NCBI GenBank assembly: GCA_963802795.1
Contig: CAWDJV010000002.1
Span: 1-64,000, forward strand
Direction: 5' to 3'
Source of the DNA: JAIBJN01 sp963802795
GTDB taxonomy: Bacteria; Actinomycetota; Thermoleophilia; Gaiellales; Gaiellaceae
Length of the DNA stretch: 64,000 bases
Below are positions 51,742 to 60,757 of this stretch, piece by piece. The position numbers were made by a program, and so were the translations under genes. How positions within the stretch are numbered: the first letter of the stretch is position 1; the number at the start of each line of letters is the position of its first letter. The notes under the pieces are model-generated. The model did no database searches. It had not been told where the DNA came from and saw only the letters and a list, made by a program, of their open reading frames with translations.

Positions 51742-52369
51742 TCATGCCGCTTGCAGGAACCCGGTTTTGTCGAGCGTTGGCCAGTACGTCCTCGGCATGG
51801 AGAGAGCCTGGTCGACCGGCTGCGAGGCCGCGGGCCGCCCGCCGATGGCGCGGATCCAGGCGGCGTGCCTGGCGTCGACCGAGACGACCGTCGCGGCCGC
51901 GCGGAGGGCCGTCCTTGGTCAGGTTCGCCGCCTGGCCGTTGTAGGCAGCGACGGCGAGGTCCTCGAGCGTGGTCGCGGCCGCCGCGAACCTCTCCGGAAC
52001 CGTCGTCGCATCGCCGAAGTCGGTCTCGGGCTCGTCGCGCGCAGCGGCTGCCGAGGGCGTTCTGCGAGGAAGGCGACGTGCTGACGCTCGTGCTCGGCGA
52101 CGATCCTCGCGAATTCGAGCAGCTCGGGCTCGAGCTCGCTCAGCTCGGCCGCCTCGGCGTAGAACGCTGCCTGCACTGCTCGAGGAGCAGCGCGAAGTTG
52201 AAGATCTCCGCGTCTTGCTCGGGGGACTGGGCGGAGGCCGCAAGCTTCGGCAGCCCGGCAATGAGCGCCCCGCCGGCGAGAACCGTACCCCCGGCGACGA
52301 GCGCACGCTTGAGAAAGCGGTCCCGCGAAGCGAGATCGCCTACCGAATCAGCCCGGTGATCCCTGCCAT
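51742..52369 (-). pseudogene. Ferritin-like domain protein (copy B), several frameshifts
   Basis: ATG 52369 has AAGGAGAG upstream. After MAGITGLIR the frame shifts (near 52345), then reads LASRDRFLKRALVAGGTVLA (signal-like), AEIFNFALLLE, shifts again to AAFYAEAAELSELEPELLEF with IVAEHERQHVAFLAE, again to FAAAATTLEDLAVAAYNGQA, and again to DARHAAWIRAIGGRPAASQP before the stop at 51742. It is a paralogue of copy A in the same order, 12 bases upstream of it. Four breaks in 630 bases exceed the frequency elsewhere in the window. Confidence 0.65.
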
Positions 52370-52474
52370 GGTGAGTCTCTCCTTTCCGGCTCCGGGCGTT
52401 ATTCGCACGGCGGGCAGATTCGGTTCGGTCCGGATTTCGATGACGCGTCCGCCGGCCGTCAGTAGACTCGGGAC

Positions 52475-53575
52475 ATGAGCCTGATCTCCTTTGCCCGGGG
52501 CATTCCCGGCCCCGACCTGCTTCCGATCGACGAGTTCGGCGACTGCGCGAAGGCTGCGCTCGCGCGCGACGGCGCCACGGCGCTGAACTACGGGCCGCCG
52601 CTCGGCTACCTGCCGCTGCGGCGGTGGATCGCCGACCGCCACGACATCGATGTCGAGCGCGTCATGATCACGAACGGCTCCCTCCAGGCCTTCAACTTCA
52701 TCGCCCGCCATCACGTCCAGTCGGGCGCGCGGATCTTCGTGGAGGCGCCGTGTTACGACCGCTCGCTGCAGATCCTCCGGCGCCTCGGCGCCGACGTCGA
52801 GTCCATCCCGCTCGGCGACGACGGCATGGACCTCGACGCGCTGGAGTCGGCACTGGGAGGAGCCGCGCGGCCGAGCCTCGTCTATACGATCCCGACGTTC
52901 CAGAACCCCAGCGGCCGCACCCTCTCGGAGCCGAACCGCCGCCGCCTGATCGAGCTGGCAGGCGCGCACGGCGCCACCATCCTCGAGGACGACCCCTACG
53001 GCCTCCTCCGCTTCGGCGGCGAGGGCCTGCCGCGCATCTTCGAGCTCGCGGGCGGCGAGGGGGTCATGTTCATGTCGTCGTTCTCGAAGACCGTCGCACC
53101 GGGTATCCGCGTCGGGTACGCGATCCTGCCGGAGGGCCTCATGGGTGAGATGCAGACGCTCGTCTTCGAGAACTACGTCTCGCCGGTCATGTTCGTCGAG
53201 GCGACGCTTCACGAGTTCGCCTCGCGCGGTCGCTTCGACCCCAACGTCGAGGCGATCCAGGAGGCTCTGCACGCGCGCCGGGACGCGATGATCTCCGCGC
53301 TCGCCCGCGAGATGCCGGACGGGACGACCTGGAACGAGCCCGACGGCGGCTACTTCCTCTGGGTCGAGCTGCCGGGAGGCCTCAGCGCCGAGAGTCTCCT
53401 CGTGCAGGCAGACGAGGCAGGTGTGGCCTTCATCAAGGGGCCCGACTTCTTCTTCCACGGAGGCGGCGAGTCGGCTCTGCGCCTCGCGTTCTCCTACGAG
53501 CGTCCCGAGGCGATCGACGAAGGCATCTCGAGGCTTGGGCGGCTCGTGCGCGACGCGCTTCCCGTCCCGGCGTGA
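52475..53575 (+). CDS. PLP-dependent aminotransferase (class I/II, 2-aminoadipate-transaminase-like)
   Basis: A 366-residue protein. It starts LISFARGIPGPDLLPIDEF, then LNYGPPLGYLPLRRWIADRH, TNGSLQAFNFIARHHVQSGA, YTIPTFQNPSGRTLSEPNRR and the PLP lysine in MFMSSFSKTVAPGIRVGY (~residue 208). This is the MocR/LysN-like branch without the GntR DNA-binding head. The amino-donor specificity cannot be read from sequence. A GTGA overlap joins it to the cupin-TPR gene. Confidence 0.9.
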   Translation: MSLISFARGIPGPDLLPIDEFGDCAKAALARDGATALNYGPPLGYLPLRRWIADRHDIDVERVMITNGSLQAFNFIARHHVQSGARIFVEAPCYDRSLQILRRLGADVESIPLGDDGMDLDALESALGGAARPSLVYTIPTFQNPSGRTLSEPNRRRLIELAGAHGATILEDDPYGLLRFGGEGLPRIFELAGGEGVMFMSSFSKTVAPGIRVGYAILPEGLMGEMQTLVFENYVSPVMFVEATLHEFASRGRFDPNVEAIQEALHARRDAMISALAREMPDGTTWNEPDGGYFLWVELPGGLSAESLLVQADEAGVAFIKGPDFFFHGGGESALRLAFSYERPEAIDEGISRLGRLVRDALPVPA

Positions 53576-54216
53576 GCAACCCCGCCTACGAGACCGCCCG
53601 CCTCGACGAGCTCGAGCGGTTCGACGGCGAGTTCGCCACGATCCCGATCAGGATCCCGCTCGGCATCAGCGCGTTCGGGGTCAACGCGTACGCTGCCGCC
53701 GAGCCGGGCGGCCAGGTGATCGAGGAGCACGACGAGCTCGGCGCCGGCGCCGGCCGGCACGAGGAGCTCTATCTCGTCCTCTCGGGCCGTGCCCGCTTCA
53801 CGGTGGCCGGCGAGGAGCTGGACGCGCCCGCGGGAACGCTCGTCTTCGTCCGTGATCCCGAGACCCGCCGTGCCGCGACCGCGGTCGACCCGCAGACGAC
53901 CGTCCTCGTCGTCGGCGCCACCGCGGGCAAGGCATTCGAGCCTTCGCCCTGGGAAGCGTGGCTGGAGGCGCTTCCGTTCTACACGGCGAAGGAATACGAG
54001 CGGGCGCGCGAGGTCATGGCGAGAGCTCTCGAGCGACACCCTGACAATCCGAACGTGCTCTACAACCTCGCTTGCTGCGAGGCGCTCGCGGGACGCCGGG
54101 AGGACGCGCTCGCGCATCTCGCCCGCGCCGCCGAGCTCGACCCGCGGGTGGCGACGTGGGCGCGCGAGGACTCCGACCTCGAGTCGATTCGCGGCGAAGA
54201 CGCGTTTCCTGGTTAG
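53572..54216 (+). CDS. Cupin domain protein with C-terminal TPR
   Basis: A 214-residue protein with GTG start overlapping the aminotransferase stop. Residues ~45-115 form a single cupin barrel (HDELGAGAGRHEELYLVLSG with metal-type His/Glu, then FTVAGEELDAPAGTLVFVRD). Residues ~135-205 contain tetratricopeptide motifs (NPNVLYNLACCEALAGRRED). The combination is found in small actinobacterial sensors of unknown ligand. Confidence 0.85.
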   Translation: MSNPAYETARLDELERFDGEFATIPIRIPLGISAFGVNAYAAAEPGGQVIEEHDELGAGAGRHEELYLVLSGRARFTVAGEELDAPAGTLVFVRDPETRRAATAVDPQTTVLVVGATAGKAFEPSPWEAWLEALPFYTAKEYERAREVMARALERHPDNPNVLYNLACCEALAGRREDALAHLARAAELDPRVATWAREDSDLESIRGEDAFPG

Positions 54217-54219
54217 GGC

Positions 54220-54396
54220 TCAGGCCAGCGCAGGGGCGCGGAGCTCCGAGCGCGCGACGAGCCGCGGCTGCGTCGGCGGCTCGAGCCTCTTCGGCTTCGC
54301 GGAACGGAAGGTGGGACACGGCCCGTCGGCGAGGGCGCAGAGGCCTGCCTGGCTGAAATAGCAGTCCTTGCAGGTTATTCGGAGCCGCTTCGCCAT
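54220..54396 (-). CDS. Small Cys-rich, probably metal-binding protein
   Basis: A 58-residue protein beginning MAKRLRITCKDCYFSQAGLC and continuing ALADGPCPTF. Four cysteines in a CxxC...C...C pattern could bind zinc or iron-sulfur. The tail is Pro/Arg-rich. It converges with the cupin-TPR gene (3-base gap). The interval 54397-54505 before the PDZ-Lon gene shows no feature. Confidence 0.6.
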   Translation of the reverse strand: MAKRLRITCKDCYFSQAGLCALADGPCPTFRSAKPKRLEPPTQPRLVARSELRAPALA

Positions 54397-54505
54397 CGTT
54401 TCCGGCAGCATCCTAAGGCCCGGCCCCTTGCGGGGTCACGCGTTGCCGCCACGAAAAACACGGAATTTCCGCAAGGTTCGTGGGAGTCGTTGCCGACGGC
54501 GGCAA

Positions 54506-55496
54506 CTAGGGCGTTGCCAGTGCCGCCAACGCTTCGGCAAAGTTCGAGACGGCGACGACCTCGAGGCCGTCGGCCGCCGCCCGGGCGTCTGCGGCGTTCG
54601 CGTCGGGGACGAGGAAGATGTCCGCGCCGGCCTCGCGGGCGCCGATCGCCTTCTGCTTGACGCCGCCGATCGGATGGACTTGCCCGTCGAGTGCCAGCTC
54701 GCCGGTGGCGACCACCTTCCGTCCCCGGTCGAGGTCCTCGCCGAGCTCGTCGACGATGTCGAGGGCGAAGGCGAGCCCTGCCGAGGGGCCGCCGATCGCG
54801 CCGGCGTCGATCTCGATGTCGACCGGGAACTCGAACTCCTCGGCGTCCTGCACCTGGACGCCGACGACTGCGCGCTCGGCGTCGTCCGGGGACGCGATCG
54901 TCGGGAGCGTCGAGCTCGACCGTCTCGTCGCCGCGCTCGACCGTGAGGTCCACGTCCTCGCCCGGCGTGACGTCGCCCGTGGCCCGGCGGAGATCGCCGG
55001 TCGACCCGATCTCCTCTCCACCGGCCTCGACGATCAGATCACCGACCTCGAGCTCGCCGTCGGCAGGGGTGTCGGGCTGGACGAGGACGACCTCGGCGCC
55101 CGCCGGGGTCACCTCGACCTCGTGGCCGAGCTCGCGGAGGGCGACGGTGATGGCGATGAGCTGGGAGCGCGACATCGCGTTCAGACTGGAGCGGCGACGT
55201 TGCCGGTCGCTCACGCCCGCCGGGTTGATCGCCCGCTCCGGAAGGAGGTCGGCTCCGTCGTGGATCCCGGGGAAGATGCGCTCGAGCAGGCTGGCGCGCC
55301 CGATTCGCACGTCCACCATGTAGACGCCGTCCTCGCTCGTCTGCGCGTCCTCGCCGGGGATCTCCACGAGGGGGTCGGTCGGCCGCGCCCGGTCGGGCAG
55401 CACGATGTAGTGGTCCGAGGGGATGAGCGTGAGCGCAAGCCAGACCCCCGCGAGGACGACGACGGCGGCCAGGACGAGGGTGACGCGACGGAGCAC
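54506..55496 (-). pseudogene. PDZ-domain Lon-like serine protease (YlbL family), one frameshift
   Basis: The GTG at 55496 begins an N-terminal anchor (RRVTLVLAAVVVLAGVWLAL). A PDZ domain follows (VLVQPDTPADGELEVGDLIV). The Lon catalytic domain is in a second frame: AGAIGGPSAGLAFALDIVDE with the catalytic Ser, and GGVKQKAIGAREAGADIFLV with the catalytic Lys. The break is near 54905-54916; one base restores ELTLPTIASPDDAERAVVGV. Combined ~329 residues. It is an extracytoplasmic quality-control protease. Both catalytic residues are intact. Confidence 0.85.
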
Positions 55497-55542
55497 TGAC
55501 CGATCGTAGCCCCGGGCACCGGGGCCGGCGGGCACTCGGGTA

Positions 55543-56466
55543 TCAGCCTGCGAGGACCGCGACGACCTCGCGGACGGCCGCCGCCGACTCCTCGAGGGCG
55601 GCGCGCTCGCCGTCGGTGAGGTCGAGCTCGACGATCTCCTCGACGCCGCCGGAGCCGAGCTTCACCGGCACGCCCATGTAGAGGTCGTCGATCCCGTACT
55701 CGCCCTGGAGGAGGGCCGTGCAGGGGAGGACGCGCTTCTGGTCGAGCAGGACCGCGTCCACCATCTGGGCCGCGGCCGCGCCGGGCGCGTACCAGGCCGA
55801 GGTGCCGAGCAGCTTCACGAGCTCGCCGCCGCCCTTCCGCGTTCGCTCCACCATCGCGTCGATCCGCTCCGTGGAGACGAGCTTCGTGAGCGGGACACCA
55901 CCCACGGTCGTCGCCGACACCACAGGCACCATCTGGTCGCCGTGCCCGCCCAGCACCATCGCCGTGATGTCCTTCGCCGACGCTCCGGTCTCCATGGCGA
56001 TGAAGGTGCGGAAGCGCGCCGTGTCGAGGATGCCCGCCATGCCGACGACGCGCTCGCGCGGCCGGCCGGACACGTTCTTCGCCACATGGCACATGGCGTC
56101 GAGCGGATTCGAGACGATGATCAGGGTCGCGTCCGGGGAGTGCTCGACGACCTCGCGCGTGACCGAGCCGACGATGCCCTCGTTGATGGTCACGAGGTCG
56201 TCGCGGCTCATGTCGCCGGTGCGCGGGACGCCGGCGGTGATGACGACGACGTCGGAAGCGTCGGTTTCCTCGTAGCCGTTCGTCCCGACAACCGACGGCT
56301 CGTAGCCGAGCACCGGCGCCGCCTGGTCGATGTCGAGCGCCTTCCCCTGCGGGAGCCCTTCCTTGATGTCGACCAGCACGACGTCGGCGTAGTCGCGGCG
56401 CGCGATCTCCTGCGCGGCGGTCGCGCCGACGTTCCCGGCACCGACCACGGTCACCTTCCGTCTCAC
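55543..56466 (-). CDS. mdh: Malate dehydrogenase (LDH-like type)
   Basis: A 307-residue protein. NAD-binding VTVVGAGNVGATAAQEIARR, substrate-loop VITAGVPRTGDMSRDDLVTI with the malate-specific Arg residues, LIIVSNPLDAMCHVAKNVSG, and the proton-relay His in MVLGGHGDQMVPVVSATTVG. It oxidises malate to oxaloacetate. It is encoded next to isocitrate dehydrogenase and citrate synthase, a TCA cluster. Confidence 0.95.
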   Translation of the reverse strand: MRRKVTVVGAGNVGATAAQEIARRDYADVVLVDIKEGLPQGKALDIDQAAPVLGYEPSVVGTNGYEETDASDVVVITAGVPRTGDMSRDDLVTINEGIVGSVTREVVEHSPDATLIIVSNPLDAMCHVAKNVSGRPRERVVGMAGILDTARFRTFIAMETGASAKDITAMVLGGHGDQMVPVVSATTVGGVPLTKLVSTERIDAMVERTRKGGGELVKLLGTSAWYAPGAAAAQMVDAVLLDQKRVLPCTALLQGEYGIDDLYMGVPVKLGSGGVEEIVELDLTDGERAALEESAAAVREVVAVLAG

Positions 56467-56506
56467 GGTCTTATCTCATCCTCCCGAGCGAAGCGAAGGG
56501 ACAAAC

Positions 56507-57613
56507 TCATACCCGTGGAAAATGTGCAGCATTTTCCACGGCTTCGATGATCGCGTCTGCCACCTCGCTCGTCCCGACGGCGGTCGCGTCGTCGCGGGTG
56601 GCCTTCATGTCGTAGGTCACGGACTTCCCCTCGGCGATGACGGCGGCGATTGCATCCTCGACGCGGTCGGCGGCCTCGCGCTCGTCGAGATGGCGCAGCA
56701 TCATGACGCCGGAGAGCATCATCGCCATCGGGTTCACCCGGTTCTGGCCCGTGTACTTCGGCGCGGAGCCGTGGGTCGGCTCGAAGACTGCTGCGTGGGT
56801 CCCGAAGTTGCCCCCCGGCGCGAGCCCGAGCCCGCCGACGAGTCCCGCGGCGAGATCCGAGACGATGTCACCGAAGAGGTTCGGGCAGACGAGGACGTCG
56901 TACTCCTCGGGGCGCTGGACGAGCTGCATCGAGAGGTTGTCCACGATCTTGTCCTCGAACTCGACGTCCTCGTTCTCGGCCGCGACCTCGCGCGCGACGC
57001 GGAGGTAGAGGCCGTCGGTGAACTTCATGATGTTCGCCTTGTGGACGGCCGTGACCTTGCGGCGGCCGTTCTTGCGCGCGTAGTCGAAGGCGAACTCGAC
57101 GATACGGCGCGAGCCGCTCACCGAGATCGGCTTGATGCTCAGGCCCGAGTCCCGGCGGACTCGAGCCTGACTGCGTCGCTCCAGCCAGTCGATCAGCTCG
57201 CGCGTCTCGTCGGCCCCCTCCTCGAACTCGATGCCGGCGTACAGATCCTCGGTGTTCTCGCGGATGACGACGAGGTCGACCGTGTCGTAGCGCGAGCGGA
57301 CGCCGGGGTAGCTCTTGCAGGGCCGCACTTGGCCGTAGAGGTCGAGGCTCTTGCGAAGGGCGACGTTCACCGAGCGGAAGCCCGTTCCCACCGGCGTCGT
57401 GATCGGCCCCTTGAGGGCGACGCCGTTCTCCTTGATCGAGTCGAGAACGTGCTCGGGAAGCGGGTTCCCGCCGTACTCCTCCATCACGTCGGCGCCCGCC
57501 TGCTGGACGTCCCACTCGAACGGGACGCCGGTCGCCTCGAGGACGCGGCGAGTCGCCTCGGCGATCTCGGGCCCCGTCCCGTCGCCGGGTATGAGGGTCA
57601 CGCGGTACGGCAT
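56507..57613 (-). CDS. Isocitrate dehydrogenase (NAD-type, IDH/IPMDH superfamily)
   Basis: A 368-residue protein. The start MPYRVTLIPGDGTGPEIAEA is chosen over longer frames since it matches the family N-terminus. Substrate motif FRSVNVALRKSLDLYGQVRP (typical of NAD-IDH, not LeuB), then VDLVVIRENTEDLYAGIEFE, TAVHKANIMKFTDGLYLRVA and GTHAAVFEPTHGSAPKYTGQ. Gene context (mdh, citrate synthase) favours isocitrate; homoisocitrate or isopropylmalate activity cannot be excluded. It diverges from the citrate synthase gene across 58 bases. Confidence 0.88.
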   Translation of the reverse strand: MPYRVTLIPGDGTGPEIAEATRRVLEATGVPFEWDVQQAGADVMEEYGGNPLPEHVLDSIKENGVALKGPITTPVGTGFRSVNVALRKSLDLYGQVRPCKSYPGVRSRYDTVDLVVIRENTEDLYAGIEFEEGADETRELIDWLERRSQARVRRDSGLSIKPISVSGSRRIVEFAFDYARKNGRRKVTAVHKANIMKFTDGLYLRVAREVAAENEDVEFEDKIVDNLSMQLVQRPEEYDVLVCPNLFGDIVSDLAAGLVGGLGLAPGGNFGTHAAVFEPTHGSAPKYTGQNRVNPMAMMLSGVMMLRHLDEREAADRVEDAIAAVIAEGKSVTYDMKATRDDATAVGTSEVADAIIEAVENAAHFPRV

Positions 57614-57671
57614 GGGCGAGGGCCATTCTAGGCCTCGCGGCACGCGGCCGTTCGCTACCGTTGCCTCCGAC

Positions 57672-58748
57672 ATGAACGAGTTCAAGCCAGGGCTCGAGGG
57701 CATCGTCGCCGTCGAGACGGAGATCGCGGAGCCCGACCGTGAAGGGGGTGCCCTTCGCTACCGGGGCGTGGACATCGAGGAGCTGGTCGGCCGGTATCCC
57801 TACGAGAGCGTCTGGGGCCTCCTGGTCGACGACGACCTCGAATCGCGCATGCCGGACCCCGAGCCCTTCGAGCCCGCCGGCCTGACGGGCAACGCGCCGG
57901 CCGACCTGCAGGCTGAGACCGCGCGCCTGGCGGGCGAGTGGGACCTCGGGAAGCTGAACGAGATCTCGGACGAGCAGGCGCGCGAGGACCTGGGCCGGCT
58001 CTCGGCGCAGATGATGTCGATCGTCGCCCGCTCGGCGCGAGTCGCCGACGGGAAGAGCGACGTCGTCCCCGACGAGGAGGTCGCGGCCGGCTCGACCGCC
58101 GCCGAGAAGTTCCTGATCCGCTGGCGCGGGGAGGCCGACCCGCGTCACGTCAAGGCCATCGACACGTACTGGATCTGCACCGCGGAGCACGGCTTGAACG
58201 CCTCGACCTTCACGGCGAGAGTCGTCGCCTCGACCGGGGCCGACTGCGGGGCGGCGCTCTCGTCTGCGGTCGGCGCCCTCTCTGGGCCGCTTCACGGCGG
58301 CGCTCCGGCGTACGTGAAGCCGATGCTCGAAGAGGTAGCGGAGCAGGGAGACGCCGAGCAATGGGTCCAGGACGCTCTCGCGAAGGGGAAGCGAATCATG
58401 GGCTTCGGGCATCGCATCTATCGGGCCGAGGACCCCCGCTCGCGCATCCTCAAGCGGACCGCGGAGGAGCTCGGATCCCCGTATGTCGAGGTCGCCGAGG
58501 ATCTCGAGCGGGCCGCGCTCGCCGCCCTCCAGGAGCGTCATCCCGAGCGCGTCCTGGCGACGAACGTCGAGTACTACTCGGCGATCGTCCTCGACATCGC
58601 GGAGATCCCGCCGCCGCTCGCGCCCGCGATGTTCGCATGCTCGCGAGTCGCCGGCTGGTCCGCGCACATCCTCGAGCAGAAGCGCACCGGCCGCCTCTTC
58701 CGGCCCTCCGCCCGCTACGTCGGCCCCGCCGCCCGCTCCTTCGCGTGA
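57672..58748 (+). CDS. Citrate synthase
   Basis: A 358-residue protein: LRYRGVDIEELVGRYPYESV, TAEHGLNASTFTARVVAST, catalytic His in GPLHGGAPAYVKPMLEEV and GFGHRIYRAEDPRSRILKR. The position that is Asp in many citrate synthases (NVDFYS) is Glu here (ATNVEYYSAIVLDIAEIP), a variant I believe occurs in one actinobacterial branch. It condenses acetyl-CoA and oxaloacetate. The GTGA overlap with the next gene implies coupling. ATG 57672. Confidence 0.9.
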   Translation: MNEFKPGLEGIVAVETEIAEPDREGGALRYRGVDIEELVGRYPYESVWGLLVDDDLESRMPDPEPFEPAGLTGNAPADLQAETARLAGEWDLGKLNEISDEQAREDLGRLSAQMMSIVARSARVADGKSDVVPDEEVAAGSTAAEKFLIRWRGEADPRHVKAIDTYWICTAEHGLNASTFTARVVASTGADCGAALSSAVGALSGPLHGGAPAYVKPMLEEVAEQGDAEQWVQDALAKGKRIMGFGHRIYRAEDPRSRILKRTAEELGSPYVEVAEDLERAALAALQERHPERVLATNVEYYSAIVLDIAEIPPPLAPAMFACSRVAGWSAHILEQKRTGRLFRPSARYVGPAARSFA

Positions 58749-59230
58749 GCCTGGCCGACGCCGTCGGGCGCGCCGCCGAGATCACGGACGAGCAGTCGCT
58801 GGCAGACCTGCGCCGCTCGGTCGCCGAGGATCTCGAGGCGGCCGCCCGCAGCCAGGATTACCGCGACCGCGCCCTTGCTTACCGGGCGATCGGCCAGCTC
58901 CGCTTCAACCAGAAGACGGAGCTGCTGCGCCGCGGGCTCGAGGACACGAGCCCGGCTGCGCGAGGCTCGGCCCTCCTGTCGCTCGAGCTCCTCTCCCGCG
59001 CCCAGCCGCGCCTGGTGAACGCCGTGCGGCCGACCCTGCACAGGCTCGCCAACGAGGATCCGAACGCCGCCGTGCGTCGGCTCGCCGTCCTCTGTCTGAA
59101 GCACGGCTCCCCCCAGGCCGACACGCTGACCCTGCTCGCCCATCTCGCCGAAGAGGCAGACGACCAGGGCCTGCGTGCGGCTGCGGCGTCAGTTCACCAG
59201 GCGCTGAAGAAGAAGGCCGCGGCCCGCTAG
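58745..59230 (+). CDS. HEAT-repeat-like helical protein
   Basis: A 161-residue protein with GTG start overlapping the citrate synthase stop. It is nearly all helix, with LADLRRSVAEDLEAAARSQD, then repeated ~35-residue helical pairs (RGSALLSLELLSRAQPRLVN, AAVRRLAVLCLKHGSPQADT), which resemble HEAT/Armadillo repeats. No catalytic motif. It may scaffold or regulate citrate synthase by co-expression; this is speculative. Confidence 0.7.
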   Translation: MSLADAVGRAAEITDEQSLADLRRSVAEDLEAAARSQDYRDRALAYRAIGQLRFNQKTELLRRGLEDTSPAARGSALLSLELLSRAQPRLVNAVRPTLHRLANEDPNAAVRRLAVLCLKHGSPQADTLTLLAHLAEEADDQGLRAAAASVHQALKKKAAAR

Positions 59231-59248
59231 CGGGCGCTTGACGCCACG

Positions 59249-59289
59249 CGCTTCAGTTTGTAAAGCTACTTGCTTCAATAACTGAAGCG
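59249..59289. promoter_or_regulatory. Extended inverted repeat upstream of carbonic anhydrase
   Basis: CGCTTCAGTT (59249-59258) and its inverse AACTGAAGCG (59280-59289) flank a 21-base spacer. Nested inside, GCTTCA (59272-59277) pairs with TGAAGC (59283-59288), allowing an alternative hairpin. It ends 15 bases before the ATG at 59305, so it could be a repressor operator or a 5'-UTR switch. Confidence 0.55.
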
Positions 59290-59304
59290 AACAGAGGGGG
59301 AGAC

Positions 59305-59817
59305 ATGCCCGAGCGCGACACGCTGCAGGCCGCCAACGAGGCCTACTCCGAGAGCTTCTCCAAGGGGGACCTGCCCATGCCTCCGGGGCGGCGTCTCGCG
59401 ATCGTCACGTGCATGGACGCACGTCTCGATCCTGCGAAGTTCCTGGGCCTCGAGGAGGGCGACGCGCACGTGATCCGGAACGCCGGCGGCCTGGTGACCG
59501 ACGACGCGATCCGCTCGCTCGTCATCTCGCACTGGCTCCTCGGGACGCAGGAGGTGGCGGTGATCGCCCACACGGACTGCGGGATGCTCACCTTCACCAA
59601 CGAGGACCTCCGCGGGAAGCTCAGCGAGGAGGCGGGCGCCGACGCGTCGGGCGTCGACTTCAAGCCCTTCGCCGACCTCGAAGAGAGCGTGAGGGGCTGC
59701 CTGCGGGCGATCAGGGAATCGCCGCTCGTCCCGGAGTCGCTCGAGCTCTCCGGCTGGGTCTACGACGTCCGCAGCGGGCGGCTCGCAGAGGTGGCCGAGG
59801 TCGCCCAGACGGTCTAG
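59305..59817 (+). CDS. Beta-class carbonic anhydrase
   Basis: A 170-residue protein with zinc ligands in IVTCMDARLDPAKFLGLEEG (Cys, and Asp-Arg dyad) and VIAHTDCGMLTFTNEDLRG (His and Cys). Length and motifs fit the small beta-CA clade, Mycobacterium Rv1284-like. ATG 59305 is preceded by a purine-rich AGAGGGGGAGAC site. It interconverts CO2 and bicarbonate, which would supply the biotin carboxylases. It converges with xerD (4-base gap). Confidence 0.92.
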   Translation: MPERDTLQAANEAYSESFSKGDLPMPPGRRLAIVTCMDARLDPAKFLGLEEGDAHVIRNAGGLVTDDAIRSLVISHWLLGTQEVAVIAHTDCGMLTFTNEDLRGKLSEEAGADASGVDFKPFADLEESVRGCLRAIRESPLVPESLELSGWVYDVRSGRLAEVAEVAQTV

Positions 59818-59821
59818 CGCT

Positions 59822-60757
59822 CTAGCCCCGACGGGCGTGCGGGTGCGCCGCGAAGTAGGCCTCCCGCCGCCGTCGGTCCGAGACGTGGGTGTACAGCTCC
59901 GTCGTCCCGAGGTCGGCGTGTCCGAGCAGCTCCTGCACGCTCCGGAGGTCTGCGCCTCCTTCGAGGAGGTGGGTGGCGAACGAGTGGCGCAGCAGGTGCG
60001 GGTGCACGCGCCCCGGATCGAGGCCTGCTGACGCGGCGAGCCGGCGGAGGATCAGGAACGCCCCGGCGCGGGTCAGCCCGCCCCCCTGCGCGTTGAGGAA
60101 GAGCTCCGGCCGATGGCGGCGGTCGAGGTAGGGCCGGCCGCGGGCGAGATAGCGGCGGACCGACTCCACCGCCTGGGACCCGAGCGGGACGACGCGCTCC
60201 TTGTCGCCCTTGCCGATGCACCGGACCGCGCGGCCCTCGAGGTCGACCGCGCCGCGCTCGAGTCCCACCGCCTCGCTCACACGGAGCCCGGCGCCGTAGA
60301 GCAGCTCGACGAGGGCGCGGTCGCGGAGGCTCCTGGGCGTCGTCCCGTTGGCCGCGTCGATCAGCCGCTCGACCTCGCCGAGGGAGAGCGAGCGGGGAAG
60401 ACGCTGGCGGCGGCGCGGCAGGTCGACGTCCGCGGCCGGATTGTCGCTCCGCTGGCCGAGCGCGACGAGATGGCGGTAGAAGGTGCGGGCCGCCGCCGCG
60501 CGGCGGGCAATCGAGTTCGGCGCCTGCCCGCGACCGCGGAGGTCCGCGAGCCAGCCCTCGATGTCGCCGGATGTCGCGGCGACCGGCGAGCGCCCCAGGT
60601 AGCCCGCGAGGTCGGCGAGATCGCGCCGGTAGGCGTCGACGGTGCGCGGCGCGCGCTGTGCGGCAAGCAGCGCGAGGAACCCGGCCACGGCCGGATCGGG
60701 CACGTCCGGGGTCTGACCCCTGACAGGGCCGTTCCGGTCAGGCTCGCGGGTGGGCAC
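59822..60757 (-). CDS. Tyrosine recombinase, XerD-like
   Basis: A 311-residue protein. SAM-like core-binding domain (residues ~25-110: FLALLAAQRAPRTVDAYRRD), then the catalytic domain: Arg in LLYGAGLRVSEAVGLERGAV, Lys in IGKGDKERVVPLG, HLLRHSFATHLLEGGADLRS, and LGHADLGTTELYTHVSDRRR with the Tyr nucleophile. The GTG at 60757 overlaps the upstream paralogue by 20 bases. Two Xer genes back to back suggest the chromosome-dimer resolution pair. Confidence 0.88.
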   Translation of the reverse strand: MPTREPDRNGPVRGQTPDVPDPAVAGFLALLAAQRAPRTVDAYRRDLADLAGYLGRSPVAATSGDIEGWLADLRGRGQAPNSIARRAAAARTFYRHLVALGQRSDNPAADVDLPRRRQRLPRSLSLGEVERLIDAANGTTPRSLRDRALVELLYGAGLRVSEAVGLERGAVDLEGRAVRCIGKGDKERVVPLGSQAVESVRRYLARGRPYLDRRHRPELFLNAQGGGLTRAGAFLILRRLAASAGLDPGRVHPHLLRHSFATHLLEGGADLRSVQELLGHADLGTTELYTHVSDRRRREAYFAAHPHARRG

